Origin: Episyrphus balteatus
Lineage: Eukaryota > Arthropoda > Insecta > Diptera > Syrphidae
NCBI RefSeq assembly: GCF_945859705.1
Contig: NC_079134.1
Location: forward strand, 159,375,718-159,439,717
DNA length: 64,000 nt
Reading direction: 5' to 3'
The position numbers and the translations under genes are program-made. Positions within the stretch are counted from its first letter, which is position 1, and the number at the start of each line of letters is the position of its first letter. Shown in pieces: positions 23,247 through 32,350 of this stretch. The notes below the pieces were generated by a model that saw only the letters and a program-made list of their open reading frames with translations, searched no databases and was not told the DNA's origin.

Positions 23247-24055
23247 ATTTGAATCGTTTATTTCAGAAACGACATAAGTCCATGAGCATAAACTTTTCAG
23301 GAGCAACAAAAAACTGTTTTTTACTTAAAATTCCACAACACTTCAAATTTAGAGTATGCCGAGTTATAATCTAGCCTAAGATGCATTTAGAAACCTTTAA
23401 AATATAAACTTTTTTTTAGGTCTTTGAGGGTTTTTAAGCCTTTAAAGTCGGTGGACTTATGTCGTTTCTGAAATAAACGAAATTTTTGTGGTAAAACTTT
23501 TGTTTTTATTAAGCTATAGTTTTTGAACCCTACTTTCGATTTTAATAAATTAAATAGCAGTAGATAGAGTAAATCTTTACCTTTTTATAGATGTATAATT
23601 TAAAGCCTTGAGTGTCATGATGTTTGCCAAAAAAATTTAAAACTGGTAAAATGTCATATTATTCAAGAGTTAAAAATGCTGCCACCACCAGAAATCTGGC
23701 TATAACTTTTGAATCCTGAGTACAATTTTAATGAATTTAATAGATATAGATAGAGTAATTCTTTACCTTTTTATAGATATATAACAAAAGGGGATGCGTG
23801 TCAAGATTGCTGCCAAAATAATTTAAAACTGGTAAAAAGTCATGTATTATTTAACAGTCAAAAATGTTGTCACCGGGTGAAAATTTATCATATATTTTGA
23901 ACCCTTTTCTTTCAGTTTTCGTATTTTGGGGGGTCTGACATACTTAATTTTTTTTCAGAAGATGAATAACTATACATAAATGAGAAATTTCCAAAAAAAA
24001 AAATTTTGGAAAAAGTGGACTTATGGTGTTTCTGAAATAAACGATAAACGATGTC
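23247..24055. repeat. Inverted/direct repeat cluster with TTTCAGAAACGACATAAGTC
   Basis: TTTCAGAAACGACATAAGTC at about 23260 is answered by its complement GACTTATGTCGTTTCTGAAA at about 23456, and by a second, diverged complement at about 24015. Between the latter two a unit of about 185 bp is tandemly duplicated (23510-23695 and 23700-23885). Each copy contains AGATAGAGTAA, TTTACCTTTTTATAGATRTA and TTTAAAACTGGTAAAA. I read a composite of an inverted repeat plus a local duplication. Confidence 0.6.
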
Positions 24056-24154
24056 CATTTTTCTATACCATAAAAAATATCACACAAAATCAGTTGAAAG
24101 TATTTTTTGGATTGTTATAAAAAGAGCGTTTAACATAACAAAATCAGGTTAATG

Positions 24155-24387
24155 GACAGAACTTTTTTACTTGCGATATAGGTACTAGAGGGCAAGTTTA
24201 GGATTCGTAAAAAAATCGAACTAACAATTTTACATGACATTACTATGATGGAGAATGCCAAAAAAGTGGGTCCGGCAATTCTGTCTGTCTGTCTCTGTCT
24301 GTCTGTCCGTCTGTCTCTATCTGGAGCTACAGCCTAAACTAATGGAGCGATTTCCTTTAACCTTGATTGTTAAGAGTTTTGGGTTAT
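24155..24387 (+). repeat. Head of dispersed family B, with (GTCT)n
   Basis: The order AAGTTTAGGATTCG, AATGCCAAAAAAGTGG, CCGGCAATTCTGTCTGTC, a GTCT microsatellite and GAGCTACAGCCT is shared with 36925-37050. In the 36.9-kb copy the sequence continues into the AACGGTACC part. Here it stops at 24387 where the minisatellite begins. Confidence 0.6.
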
Positions 24388-24715
24388 TGGTGGCAAGTTG
24401 CGTGTGGCAAGTTGCATGTGGCAAGTTGCATGTGGCAAGCTGCATGTGGCAAGTTGCATGTGGCAAGTTGCATGTGGCAAGTTGCGTGTGGCAAGTTGCA
24501 TGTGGCAAGTAACATGTGGCAAGTTACATGTGGCAAGTTGCGTGTGGCAAGTTGCGTGTGGCAAGTTGCATGTGGCAAGTTACATGTAGCAAGTTGCGTG
24601 TGGCAAGTTGCATGTGGCAAGCTGCATGTGGCAAGTTGCGTGTGGCAAGTTGCGTGTGGCAAGTTGCATGTGGCAAGTTGCATGTGGTAATTTCCATGTG
24701 GCAAGTTGCCAGGGT
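24388..24715 (+). repeat. 14-bp minisatellite GTGGCAAGTTGCAT, about 23 copies
   Basis: Units differ mainly at GCAT versus GCGT, with a few GCTGCAT and ACAT variants. The same array occurs in complement at 28976-29200. The unit has no spacers, so this is not a CRISPR array. Confidence 0.95.
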
Positions 24716-24724
24716 TGCAAAAAG

Positions 24725-24836
24725 CTCACAGCTCAGCTCAGCTCAAAATTTGAGCTCGCTCACTTTTGAGCTAGGTACCATAGCTCAGCTCATTTGAGCT
24801 GAGCTGAAACTGAGCTGAGCTGAAAGTGAGCGCCCC
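24725..24836 (+). repeat. GAGCT/AGCTC array (outer, left)
   Basis: Repeated CAGCTCAGCTCA and GAGCTGAGCTGAA, with TTTGAGCTAGGTACCATAGC between. AGCT is self-complementary, so the array can form many small hairpins. It is mirrored at 28855-28965. Confidence 0.9.
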
Positions 24837-24840
24837 CAAC

Positions 24841-25745
24841 TACCAAAGCCTATATCTCGGAATTTTGAAGAAAATGAAAAAAAAAATTTGTATGCCAAGG
24901 TAGCGCGGACTCTAACCTACATTTGGGTACAACTCTCATCCCTGTAGGTCCACGCGTTCTCAAACCGGGAGAACTTAAAAGTAAAAAAAAAAATAGGCAC
25001 GATTCTGAAAAAATAGGCATGATGTGGCGGTTTAACATGGAAGGCGATTTTTTAAAAATCTGACAATGTGCAAAGCGTAGGCCCATGACACAAGCTATTA
25101 TTTGGCATCACTCCCAAAAATTGCTCTCAAGCGGTTTAGCTTCCAGGAGCGTTCAAAGATTCGGGGATTTTTCAAAAAAAAATTTTACCTCAACTTTCAA
25201 ACACGATTTTCTCGGAATTTTGAAAAAAATCGAAAAACCGGATTAGACCACTATCAGGTAGCTGATAATATAAGCTTTCATATGGCACCACTCCCCTGTC
25301 TCTAGATCAAAGCGTTAAAACGCCTAAATCGCGGAATTTTGAAGAAATCTGAAAATAAAATTTTTGATGCCAAAAGGTAGCGGGGACTCTAACTTACATT
25401 TGGGTACAACTCTCATCCCTGTAGGTCCACGCTTTCTCAAACCGGGAGAACTTAAAAGTAAAAAAAAAATAGGCACGATTCTGAAAAAATAGTCATGATG
25501 TGGCGGTTTAACATGGAAGGCGATTTTTTAAAAATCTGACAATGTTCAAAGCGTAGGCCCATGACACAAGCTATCATTTGGCATCACTCCCAAAAATTGC
25601 TCTCAAGCGGTTTAGCTTCCAGGAGCGTTCAAAGATTCGGTTATTTTTCGAAAAAAAATTTTACCCCAACTTTCAAACTCGATTTTCTCGGAATTTTGAA
25701 AAAAGTCGAAAAACCGGATTGTATCGGAATTTTTTTTATGATAAA
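24841..25745 (+). repeat. Long tandem units of about 480 bp (left arm)
   Basis: One full unit (about 24850-25330) and one partial unit (about 25335-25730). Landmarks in order are GGTAGCGSGGACTCTAAC, CATTTGGGTACAACTCTCAT, CTCAAACCGGGAGAACTT, GGCATGATGTGGCGGTTTAA, ATGACACAAGCTAT, CGGTTTAGCTTCCAGGAG, TTTTCTCGGAATTTTG and CACCACTCCCCTGTCTCTAG. Short open frames inside have no domain. Confidence 0.9.
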
Positions 25746-25981
25746 AAAAGAAATATTTTACTAAAAAAATAGAAATATATTTACTATTAAAAAAACCAAG
25801 AGGAAAGATCACGAAAAATTATCTGTTTTATTTTATTTATAAAAATATCCATGTGTTAAAATAATTAAATTAATAACTAGAACCGAACATCTTAAGCTAT
25901 GGTGTTTTATAAAAGTTTAATATATCTTCATATTTCATTATACTTTCCAAATAAAAATCAATGTATCCTCTCACCCATCAC

Positions 25982-26165
25982 AGCACAGCTCAGCTCAGGT
26001 CACTTTACCTTAGCTCACCCAACAGCTCAGCTCAGCTCACTTTCAGCTCAGCTCACTTTGAGCTCAGCTCAAATGAGCTGAGCTGTGGTACAAAGTTCAA
26101 AAGTGAGCTAGCTCAAAATTTGAGCTGAGCTGTGAGCTGAGCTTAGCTCACTTTTGAGCTTTGTA
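25982..26165 (+). repeat. GAGCT/AGCTC array (inner, left)
   Basis: Same composition as the outer array, with CAGCTCAGCTCA blocks and GAGCTGAGCTGT. It mirrors 26580-26762 across the centre. Confidence 0.9.
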
Positions 26166-26170
26166 GCAAC

Positions 26171-26545
26171 CGCAAGTTGCATATTGCAACTACTAGTGCT
26201 GAAGCACACACAATTCTCATAAAAAAAAAAAAAGAGTGTGTGTACACATGTACACGCGACTGAAGTTATACTTCTCATTCAGTATATGTAAATGAATTTC
26301 ATTTGATATTTTTAATTTCTATTATTAAGTAATTAATCCACACTTAGTTTTTTTACATTTTTATCAAGTGAACAATAAATTAATTCTTTCATATTCCTTG
26401 CGTCCATGTAGTTTTCAATTTATTCTGTGAAATTTACTCATGTTGTGCGGCTCAGAACGTACGGTATATGGTTAACGAAAGTAAATGAATTGCGCATAAA
26501 ATGTGCGATATGGTAATTTTATGAGAATTGTGTGTGCTTCAGCAC
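26171..26545. repeat. Centre of the large palindrome
   Basis: ACTAGTGCTGAAGCACACAC near 26192 is answered by its complement near 26535. Between them lie about 290 bp of unpaired sequence starting GAGTGTGTGTACACATGTAC. This unpaired block recurs in reverse orientation at 29390-29692. Confidence 0.8.
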
Positions 26546-26579
26546 TAGTAGTAGCAATATGGAACTTGCAGGGTTGCTA

Positions 26580-26762
26580 CAAAGCTCAAAAGTTAGCTGA
26601 GCTCAGTTCACAGCCCAGCTCAAATTTTGAGCTAGCTCACTTTTGCGCTATGTACCATAGCTCAGCTCATTTGAGCTGAGCTGAAAATGAGCTGAGCTGA
26701 TGGTTGAGCTGAGCTGTTGGGTGAGCTAAAGTAAAGTGAGCTGAGCTGAGCTGTGATGGGTG
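26580..26762 (-). repeat. GAGCT/AGCTC array (inner, right)
   Basis: Mirror copy of 25982-26165, ending GTGATGGGTGAGAGGATACA where the left arm has the complement TGTATCCTCTCACCCATCAC. Confidence 0.9.
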
Positions 26763-28850
26763 AGAGGATACATTGATTTTTATTTGGAAAGTATAATAAA
26801 ATATGAAGATATTTTAAACTTTTATAAAACACAATAGCTTAAGATGTTTGGTTCTTGTTATTAGTGGAATTATTTTAACACATGGATATTTTTATAAATA
26901 AAACAGATAATTTTTCGTGATCTTTTTTCTTGGTTTTTTTAATAGTAAATATATTTCTATTTTTTTAGTAAAATATTTCTTCTTTTATCATAAAAAAAAT
27001 TCCGGTACAATCCGGTTTTTCGATTTTTTTCAAAATACCGAGAAAATCGCCTTTGAAAGTTGGGGTAAAATTTTTTTTCGAAAAATCCCCGAATCTTTGA
27101 ACGCTCCTGGAAGCTAAACCGCTTGAGATAAATTTTTGGGAGTGATGCCAAATGATAGCTTGTGTCATGGGCCTACGCTTTGCACATTATCAGATTTTTA
27201 AAAAATCGCCTTCCATGTTAACCGCCACATCATGCCTATTTTATCAGAATCGTGCCTAATTTTTTTTACTTTTAAGTTCTCCCGGTTTGAGAACGCGTGG
27301 ACCTACAGGGATGGGAGTTGTACCCAAATGTAGGTTAGAGTCTCCGCTACCTTTTGGCATCAAAACATTTTTTTTCTTTTTCTTCAAAATTCCGCGATAT
27401 AGGCGTTCGAACGCTTTGATCTAGAGACAGGGGAGTGGTGCCATATGAAAGCTTATGTTCTCAGCTACCCGATAGTGGAATAATCCGGTTTTTCGATTTT
27501 TTTCAAAAATCCGAGAAAATCGCCTTTGAAAGTTGGGGTAAAATTTTTTTTCGAAATATTCCCGAATCTTTGAACGCTCCTAGAAGCTAAACCGCTTGAG
27601 AGCAATTTTTGGGAGTGATGCCAAATGATAGCTTGTGTCATGGGCCTACGCTTTGCACATTATCAGATTTTTAAAAAATCGCCTTCCATGTTAAACCGCT
27701 ACATCATGCCTATTTTATCAGAATCGTGCCTAATTTTTTTTTACATTTAAGTTCACCCGGTTTGAGAACGCGTGGACCCACAGGGATGGGAGTTGTACCC
27801 AAATGTAGTTTAGAGTCCCCGCTACCTTTTGGCATCAAAACATTTTTTTTTCATTTTCTTCAAAATTCCGCGATATAGGCGTTCGAACGCTTTGATCTAG
27901 AGACAGGGGAGTGGTGCCCTATGAAAGCTTATGTTCTCAGCTACCCGATAGTGGTATAATCCGGTTTTTCGATTTTTTTTTTTCAAAATTCCGAGAAAAT
28001 CGCCTTTGAAAGTTGGGGTAAATTTTTTTTCGAAAAATCCCCGTTTCTTTGAACGCTCCTGGAAGATAAACCGCTTGAGAGCAATTTTTGGGAGTGATGC
28101 CAAATGATAGCTTGTGTCATGGGCCTACGCTTTGCACATTATCAGATTTTTAAAAAATCGCCTTCCTTGTTAAACCGCCACATCATGCCTATTTTATCAG
28201 AATCGTGCCTAATTTTTTTTACTTTTAAGTTCTCCCGGTTTGAGAAAGCGTGGACCTACAGGGATGAGAGTTGTACCCAAATGTAGGTTAGAGTCTCCGC
28301 TACCTTTTGGCATCAAAACATTTTTTTTCATTTTCTTTAAAATTCCGCGATATAGGCGTTCGAACGCTTTGATCTAGAGACAGGGGAGTGGTGCCATATG
28401 AAAGCTTATGTTCTCAGCTACCCGATAGTGGTATAATCCGGTTTTTCGATTTTTTTTTTTCAAAATTCCGATAAAATCGCCTTTGAAAGTTGGGGTAAAT
28501 TTTTTTTTCGAAAAATCCCCGTTTCTTTGAACGCTCCTGGAAGATAAACCGCTTGAGAGCAATTTTTGGGAGTGATGCCAAATGATAGCTTGTGTCATGG
28601 GCCTACGCTTTGCACATTATCAGATTTCTAAAAAATCGCCTTCCATGTTAAACCGCCACATCATGCCTATTTTTTCAGAATCGTGCCTATTTTTTTTTTA
28701 CTTTTAAGTTCTCCCGGTTTGAGAACGCATGGACCTAAAGGGATGAGAGTTGTACCCAAATGTAGGTTCGAGTCTCCGTTACATTTTGGCATCAAATTTT
28801 TTTTTTTTTTCATTTTCTTCAAAATTCCGAGATATAGACGTCGGAATTTG
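26763..28850 (-). repeat. AT-rich spacer and four long units of about 475 bp (right arm)
   Basis: 26763-26995 mirrors the left spacer 25745-25981. Then come units ending near 27375, 27850, 28325 and 28845 in complement orientation, with the same landmarks as the left arm. The right-arm units resemble each other (all keep ACCCGATAGTGG near GGGGAGTGGTGCC) more than the left ones, which suggests local amplification on this arm. Confidence 0.88.
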
Positions 28851-28854
28851 GGGG

Positions 28855-28965
28855 CGCTCACTTTCAGCTCAGCTCACTTTCAGCTCAGCTCAAATGAGCT
28901 GAGCTATGGTACCTAGCTCAAAAGTGAGCTAGCTCAAATTTGAGCTGAAATGTGAGCTTTTTGCA
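28855..28965 (-). repeat. GAGCT/AGCTC array (outer, right)
   Basis: Mirror copy of 24725-24836, including GCTATGGTACCTAGCTCAAA. Confidence 0.9.
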
Positions 28966-28975
28966 ACCCTGGCAA

Positions 28976-29200
28976 CTTTCCACATGGGAATTACCACATG
29001 CAACTTGTCACATGCAACTTGCCACACGCAACTTGCCACATGCAACTTACCACACGCAACTTGCCACATGCAGCTTGCCACATGCAACTTGCCACACGCA
29101 ACTTGCCACATACAACTTGCCACATGCAACTTGCCACATACAACTTGCCACATGCAACTTGCCACATACAACTTGCCACATGCAACTTGCCACATGAAAC
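28976..29200 (-). repeat. 14-bp minisatellite, right arm, about 15 copies
   Basis: Complement of the left array: CACATGCAACTTGC units with CACACGCAACTTGC and CACATACAACTTGC variants. It has fewer copies than the left array. Confidence 0.95.
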
Positions 29201-29389
29201 ATGTAACTTACAACGTGTAGTGTGTTTTATGTTTGCCGTTTTGCGGCGTACTGCATTTTTAAATACTAAAGTACTGCCTACTCTAAAGGTGAAACGACAG
29301 CCCTGCTACCCAGGGTGATCGCGTCATAATCCCTTTGACATTCTTGTCAAAAAGTAAATTTTCATACCCACCCTCCCATAAGAAGTATA

Positions 29390-29692
29390 ACTTCAATTAC
29401 CATATCGCACATTTTATGCGCAATTCATTTACTTTCGTTAAGTATAAACCGTACCTTCTGAACCGCACAACATGAGTAAATTTCACAGAATAAATTGAAA
29501 ACTACATGGACGCAAGGAGGATGAAAAAATTAATTTATTGTTCACTTGATAAAAATGTAAAAAAACGAAGTGTGGATTAATTAATTTAGTAATAGAAATT
29601 AAAAATATCAAATGAAATTCATTTACATATACTGAATGAAAAGTATAACTTCAGTCGCGTGTACATGTGTACACACACTCTTTTTTTTTTTT
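29390..29692 (-). repeat. Second copy of the palindrome's central block
   Basis: It reads ACCATATCGCACATTTTATG through to GTGTACATGTGTACACACAC, the complement of 26232-26520 with few differences. It lies just outside the right arm, so it may belong to the element or to a second, truncated copy. Confidence 0.85.
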
Positions 29693-29696
29693 TAAG

Positions 29697-30381
29697 ACCA
29701 AAACTAACGGTACCTGTCATATAACGGAAATAGAAAAGTTAATTTTTTTCAAAAGCGGCTCTAACGATTTTGATTAAAAATTTTGTGTGTAGTGAAGCAC
29801 ATAAAAGCTTTCTTTGGAAGTAAATAAAATATTTTTTGAACCGTTATTAACGGTACCTGCCATAGGACGGTTTTTTTTTTATTTATGAATTTCTCGTAAA
29901 CGACAAAACATATTTCGACCAAAATTTTTGTACAGACGCTTTTAAACTATCGTTATTTAAAAAAAATTTTAAATTTTTCAAAAAACACATTTTTGAATTT
30001 CAAAAAAATATTTCAAAATAATTTTTTGAAAAATCAATTTTTTTGAAACGGGTTGGTAAAAAATTTTGAAATTCCGTTTTTATGTGTAAATCAATTATTT
30101 CTTAAAAATGGCATACCAACTTTTTTTTTTTTAAATGTTTGAAATTTTTTATATATAAAAAATTATTTTTTTAAAAAACGGCTCTAACGATTTTCGAAAA
30201 TTTTTTTCTAAAAACTTTTTTTAATACAAGAAATAATATGGCATACTTAGTTTTTTGTAAAATATCATTTAAAACGGTATTTAATTATTTATAAAAAAAA
30301 GATTATTTTGTTCAATGAAAAGCTTTAACATTAGAGTAACTTTTACAATAAGAGCAAGTACGTGCGACCCCAGTCGTGCAA
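29697..30381 (+). repeat. Tail of dispersed family B
   Basis: It contains AACGGTACCTGTCATATAAC, AACGGTACCTGCCATAGGAC, TTTCTCGTAAACGAC and ends GAGCAAGTACGTGCGACC then CCAGTCGTGCA. The copies at 36905-37750 and 51520-52204 have the same order, and the 51.5-kb copy has the same end. Together with 24155-24387 it would make one copy split by the large palindrome. Confidence 0.65.
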
Positions 30382-30392
30382 TTTATTAATAT

Positions 30393-30402
30393 ATGAATTA
30401 TA
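30393..30402. repeat. Target-site duplication of the LINE, left
   Basis: ATGAATTATA, identical to 31817-31826. Confidence 0.85.
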
Positions 30403-31816
30403 CATATATATATGGAGGGAAAGTTACCTTCTTCTAATATACAAAGGAAAGGGTGATACTCGAAGCTGTGATAATTACCGTTCGATTAAGCTGATGTCAC
30501 ACACCATGAAGATCGTTGAGCGAGTCTTGGGTAGCCGACTGCGAAAAATAATAAGGCTATCTGATGACCAGTGCGGGTTTGTTGCGGGTAAATCAACCAC
30601 AGATGCAATCCAGAGTATAAGAATCATTATGGAAAAACATCGAGATTCCTTGGAGGATTTGCATGTGGTATTGGTTGATTTTGAAAAAGCATTCGATCGA
30701 CAACCACGAGATCTGATATGGGTGGCCCTCAGACAACGAGGAGTTCCGGAAACCTATGTGCGGATAATTATGGACATGTATGATGGAGCAGTAACTAAAG
30801 TAAGATGTGCAGCTGGAGTCACCGAAGAATTCGAAATCACAGTAGGTGTACACCAGGGAAGCGTCTTGAGTCCTCTGCTCTTTATTACCGTTCTTGATTA
30901 CCTGCTTGAAGGCAAAGTGACGGACCCAAAAGTGCATCAGTTATTCTTTGCTGACGATGGAGCCATCATAAGTGAAGACCCGATATCCCTGCAACGAGCA
31001 CTTGATGTATGGGTGGATGTTCTAGAAGGTAGTGGGTACCGCATAAGCGCGAAAAAGACAGAATACCTATGCTGCCCATTTTCTGATCCACACAGGCCTA
31101 TTCCTGACATTTATTTGAATGGTGTAGTGCTTCCCAAGTGTGAAAAGTTTAAATATCTGGGGTCTATGATAAATAACGAAGGTACTTGTGATGACGATAT
31201 CAATCATCGCGTAAGCGTAGGGTGGATGAAGTGGCGGGAAAATTCTGCCATCTTCTGTGATCGAAAAATGCCCCCTAAGCTGAAAGGAAGACTCTACACC
31301 GCAGTTGTGCGTCCAGCACTCACATACGGTTCACAATGTTGGACAATGTACAAAAAGTATGAGAGTAAGTTAACGGCAGCTGAGATGAAGATGCTTCGTA
31401 TGACAGCAGGAGTAACAAAGCTTGATAGAATTAGAAGTACGAAGATCCGAGGAAGCCTTCATGTTAAAAACACCATCTCCCAAAAAATTGAACACGACCG
31501 ACTCAGTTGGTATTGCCATGTTCAAAGGAGAGATCCTGAGAACCCCGTCAAAAAAGCAATATCATACAACGTTCCAACACGAAATAGAAAGAAAGGTAGG
31601 CCTAAAAACTCCTGGTACAAGCAAATGCAAAACCACCAGCATTCAGTTGGCCTTAGAAATGGAACAATACAAAACCGGGAGGCTTGCCGCCGATTTCTGA
31701 GGTCAACCCGGCGAACCCCACAGGCGGATCACTAGTGTGAAGCAGTTACGTGGGATAGTTATGATCCCCTCGACATCGAGATCATAACAACGCCGAGAAA
31801 AAGGAAAAAGGAAAGG
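30403..31816 (+). mobile_element. 5'-truncated non-LTR retrotransposon (LINE), RTE-like
   Basis: A 1414-bp insertion bounded by a perfect 10-bp duplication (30393-30402 and 31817-31826). It carries the C-terminal part of a LINE polyprotein, then a short 3' region of about 80 bp ending in an AAAAAGGAAAAAGGAAAGG purine tail instead of poly-A. Short 3' regions ending in a simple repeat are typical of RTE-type elements. The endonuclease domain and the start of the reverse transcriptase are missing, as expected from incomplete reverse transcription. The intact frame and perfect duplication suggest a recent insertion. It sits 12 bp past the end of the family B copy. Confidence 0.88.
30413..31735 (+). 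CDS. LINE reverse transcriptase, C-terminal part (no native start)
   Basis: The product is an RNA-dependent DNA polymerase that would copy the element's RNA at a nicked target. The recognisable frame begins at the WRESYLLLIYKGKG block, where the truncated element starts. The upstream 17 codons of the same frame are host flank, so no true start codon exists. In order it shows the finger block NYRSIKLMSHTMK, QCGFVAGKSTTDAI, the motif A aspartate in LVDFEKAFDR, the HQGSVLSPLLF block, and the catalytic LFFADD about 180 residues in. KYLGSMIN and the C-terminal GRPKNSWY follow. All catalytic aspartates are present and there are no internal stops over about 440 codons. The family is a LINE of the RTE-like type common in insects and plants; the clade call is from memory of the motif set. 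Without the endonuclease it is not autonomous. Confidence 0.9.
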   Translation, partial: WRESYLLLIYKGKGDTRSCDNYRSIKLMSHTMKIVERVLGSRLRKIIRLSDDQCGFVAGKSTTDAIQSIRIIMEKHRDSLEDLHVVLVDFEKAFDRQPRDLIWVALRQRGVPETYVRIIMDMYDGAVTKVRCAAGVTEEFEITVGVHQGSVLSPLLFITVLDYLLEGKVTDPKVHQLFFADDGAIISEDPISLQRALDVWVDVLEGSGYRISAKKTEYLCCPFSDPHRPIPDIYLNGVVLPKCEKFKYLGSMINNEGTCDDDINHRVSVGWMKWRENSAIFCDRKMPPKLKGRLYTAVVRPALTYGSQCWTMYKKYESKLTAAEMKMLRMTAGVTKLDRIRSTKIRGSLHVKNTISQKIEHDRLSWYCHVQRRDPENPVKKAISYNVPTRNRKKGRPKNSWYKQMQNHQHSVGLRNGTIQNREACRRFLRSTRRTPQADH

Positions 31817-31826
31817 ATGAATTATA
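31817..31826. repeat. Target-site duplication of the LINE, right
   Basis: ATGAATTATA, identical to 30393-30402. Confidence 0.85.
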
Positions 31827-31904
31827 TTTATCTGTTCTTTCATACAAAATTAACAAGAACTCCTTGTCGTTTTTTGCAATTTTATATCTTTCCAAGAAAT
31901 GACA

Positions 31905-32350
31905 AAAAACAAAGAGTGAGACATTTTTAAAAAGCAAACAGTGAGACATAGAAATTAAAAAAATCTATGAATTGAAAATGATTTCAAACCGATTTTGTGG
32001 TGTTTTTTCTTTTTCTTGTTTTTTGAAAGTTTTTTGAAGAAATGGGTTAAATAAAAATGATTATTTGAACGTTTTCGTTAAATTTTTTATGTTTTATACG
32101 TCCTTCTCACTGTTCACCTTAAACTGTCTCACTGATCGCACCCCTAGCAAACAGTGAGACGTTTTGACTTTTTCTATATGTTAGTTTAATGCGATGACCT
32201 CATTCATTCTTTAACTATAACTTTTTCTGCAACATTAATATATGTAAAATATGTCTCAAAATGACTTCAAAGTTTTGTAAAGATAGGTTGGAAACATTCT
32301 CAAATATAGCAATTTAAAAGAAATGTATCTCACTGTTCGCACCTTTCCCC
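31905..32350. repeat. CAGTGAGAC iteron cluster
   Basis: AACAGTGAGAC or a close variant occurs at 31913, 31937 and 32147 on the plus strand and at 32105, 32126 and 32327 on the minus strand. Several are extended to GTGCGAACAGTGAGA. An isolated copy is at 23128. The arrangement resembles the iteron element at 12654-13654. Element boundaries are not resolved. Confidence 0.6.

Larger units (their letters stand above)
24388..29200. mobile_element. Composite 4.8-kb palindrome of nested repeats
   Basis: Read from the outside in, both arms contain, in mirror orientation, a 14-bp GTGGCAAGTTGCAT array, a GAGCTGAGCT array, 475-480-bp units, an AT-rich spacer of about 240 bp, a second GAGCTGAGCT array, and a junction phrase CACACACAATTCTCAT. 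The centre is near 26.37 kb. The arms differ in the number of long units (about two on the left, about four on the right). No transposase or other protein is encoded; open frames are translations of the repeats. It resembles a Foldback-type element or an inverted-duplicated satellite block. Confidence 0.75.

Noticed and set aside
24388..24715. CRISPR array
   Set aside because: The units are contiguous 14-mers with no spacers, and the DNA is clearly eukaryotic.
24255..24797. Several long open frames on both strands
   Set aside because: They are translations of the 14-bp minisatellite, which is open in multiple frames because 14-bp units cycle through all three.
28929..29318. Open frames rich in repeated NLPHATCHMQLAT
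   Set aside because: By-products of the mirrored minisatellite.
30593..30937. 114-codon frame antisense to the reverse transcriptase
   Set aside because: It mirrors the sense gene and has no domain of its own.
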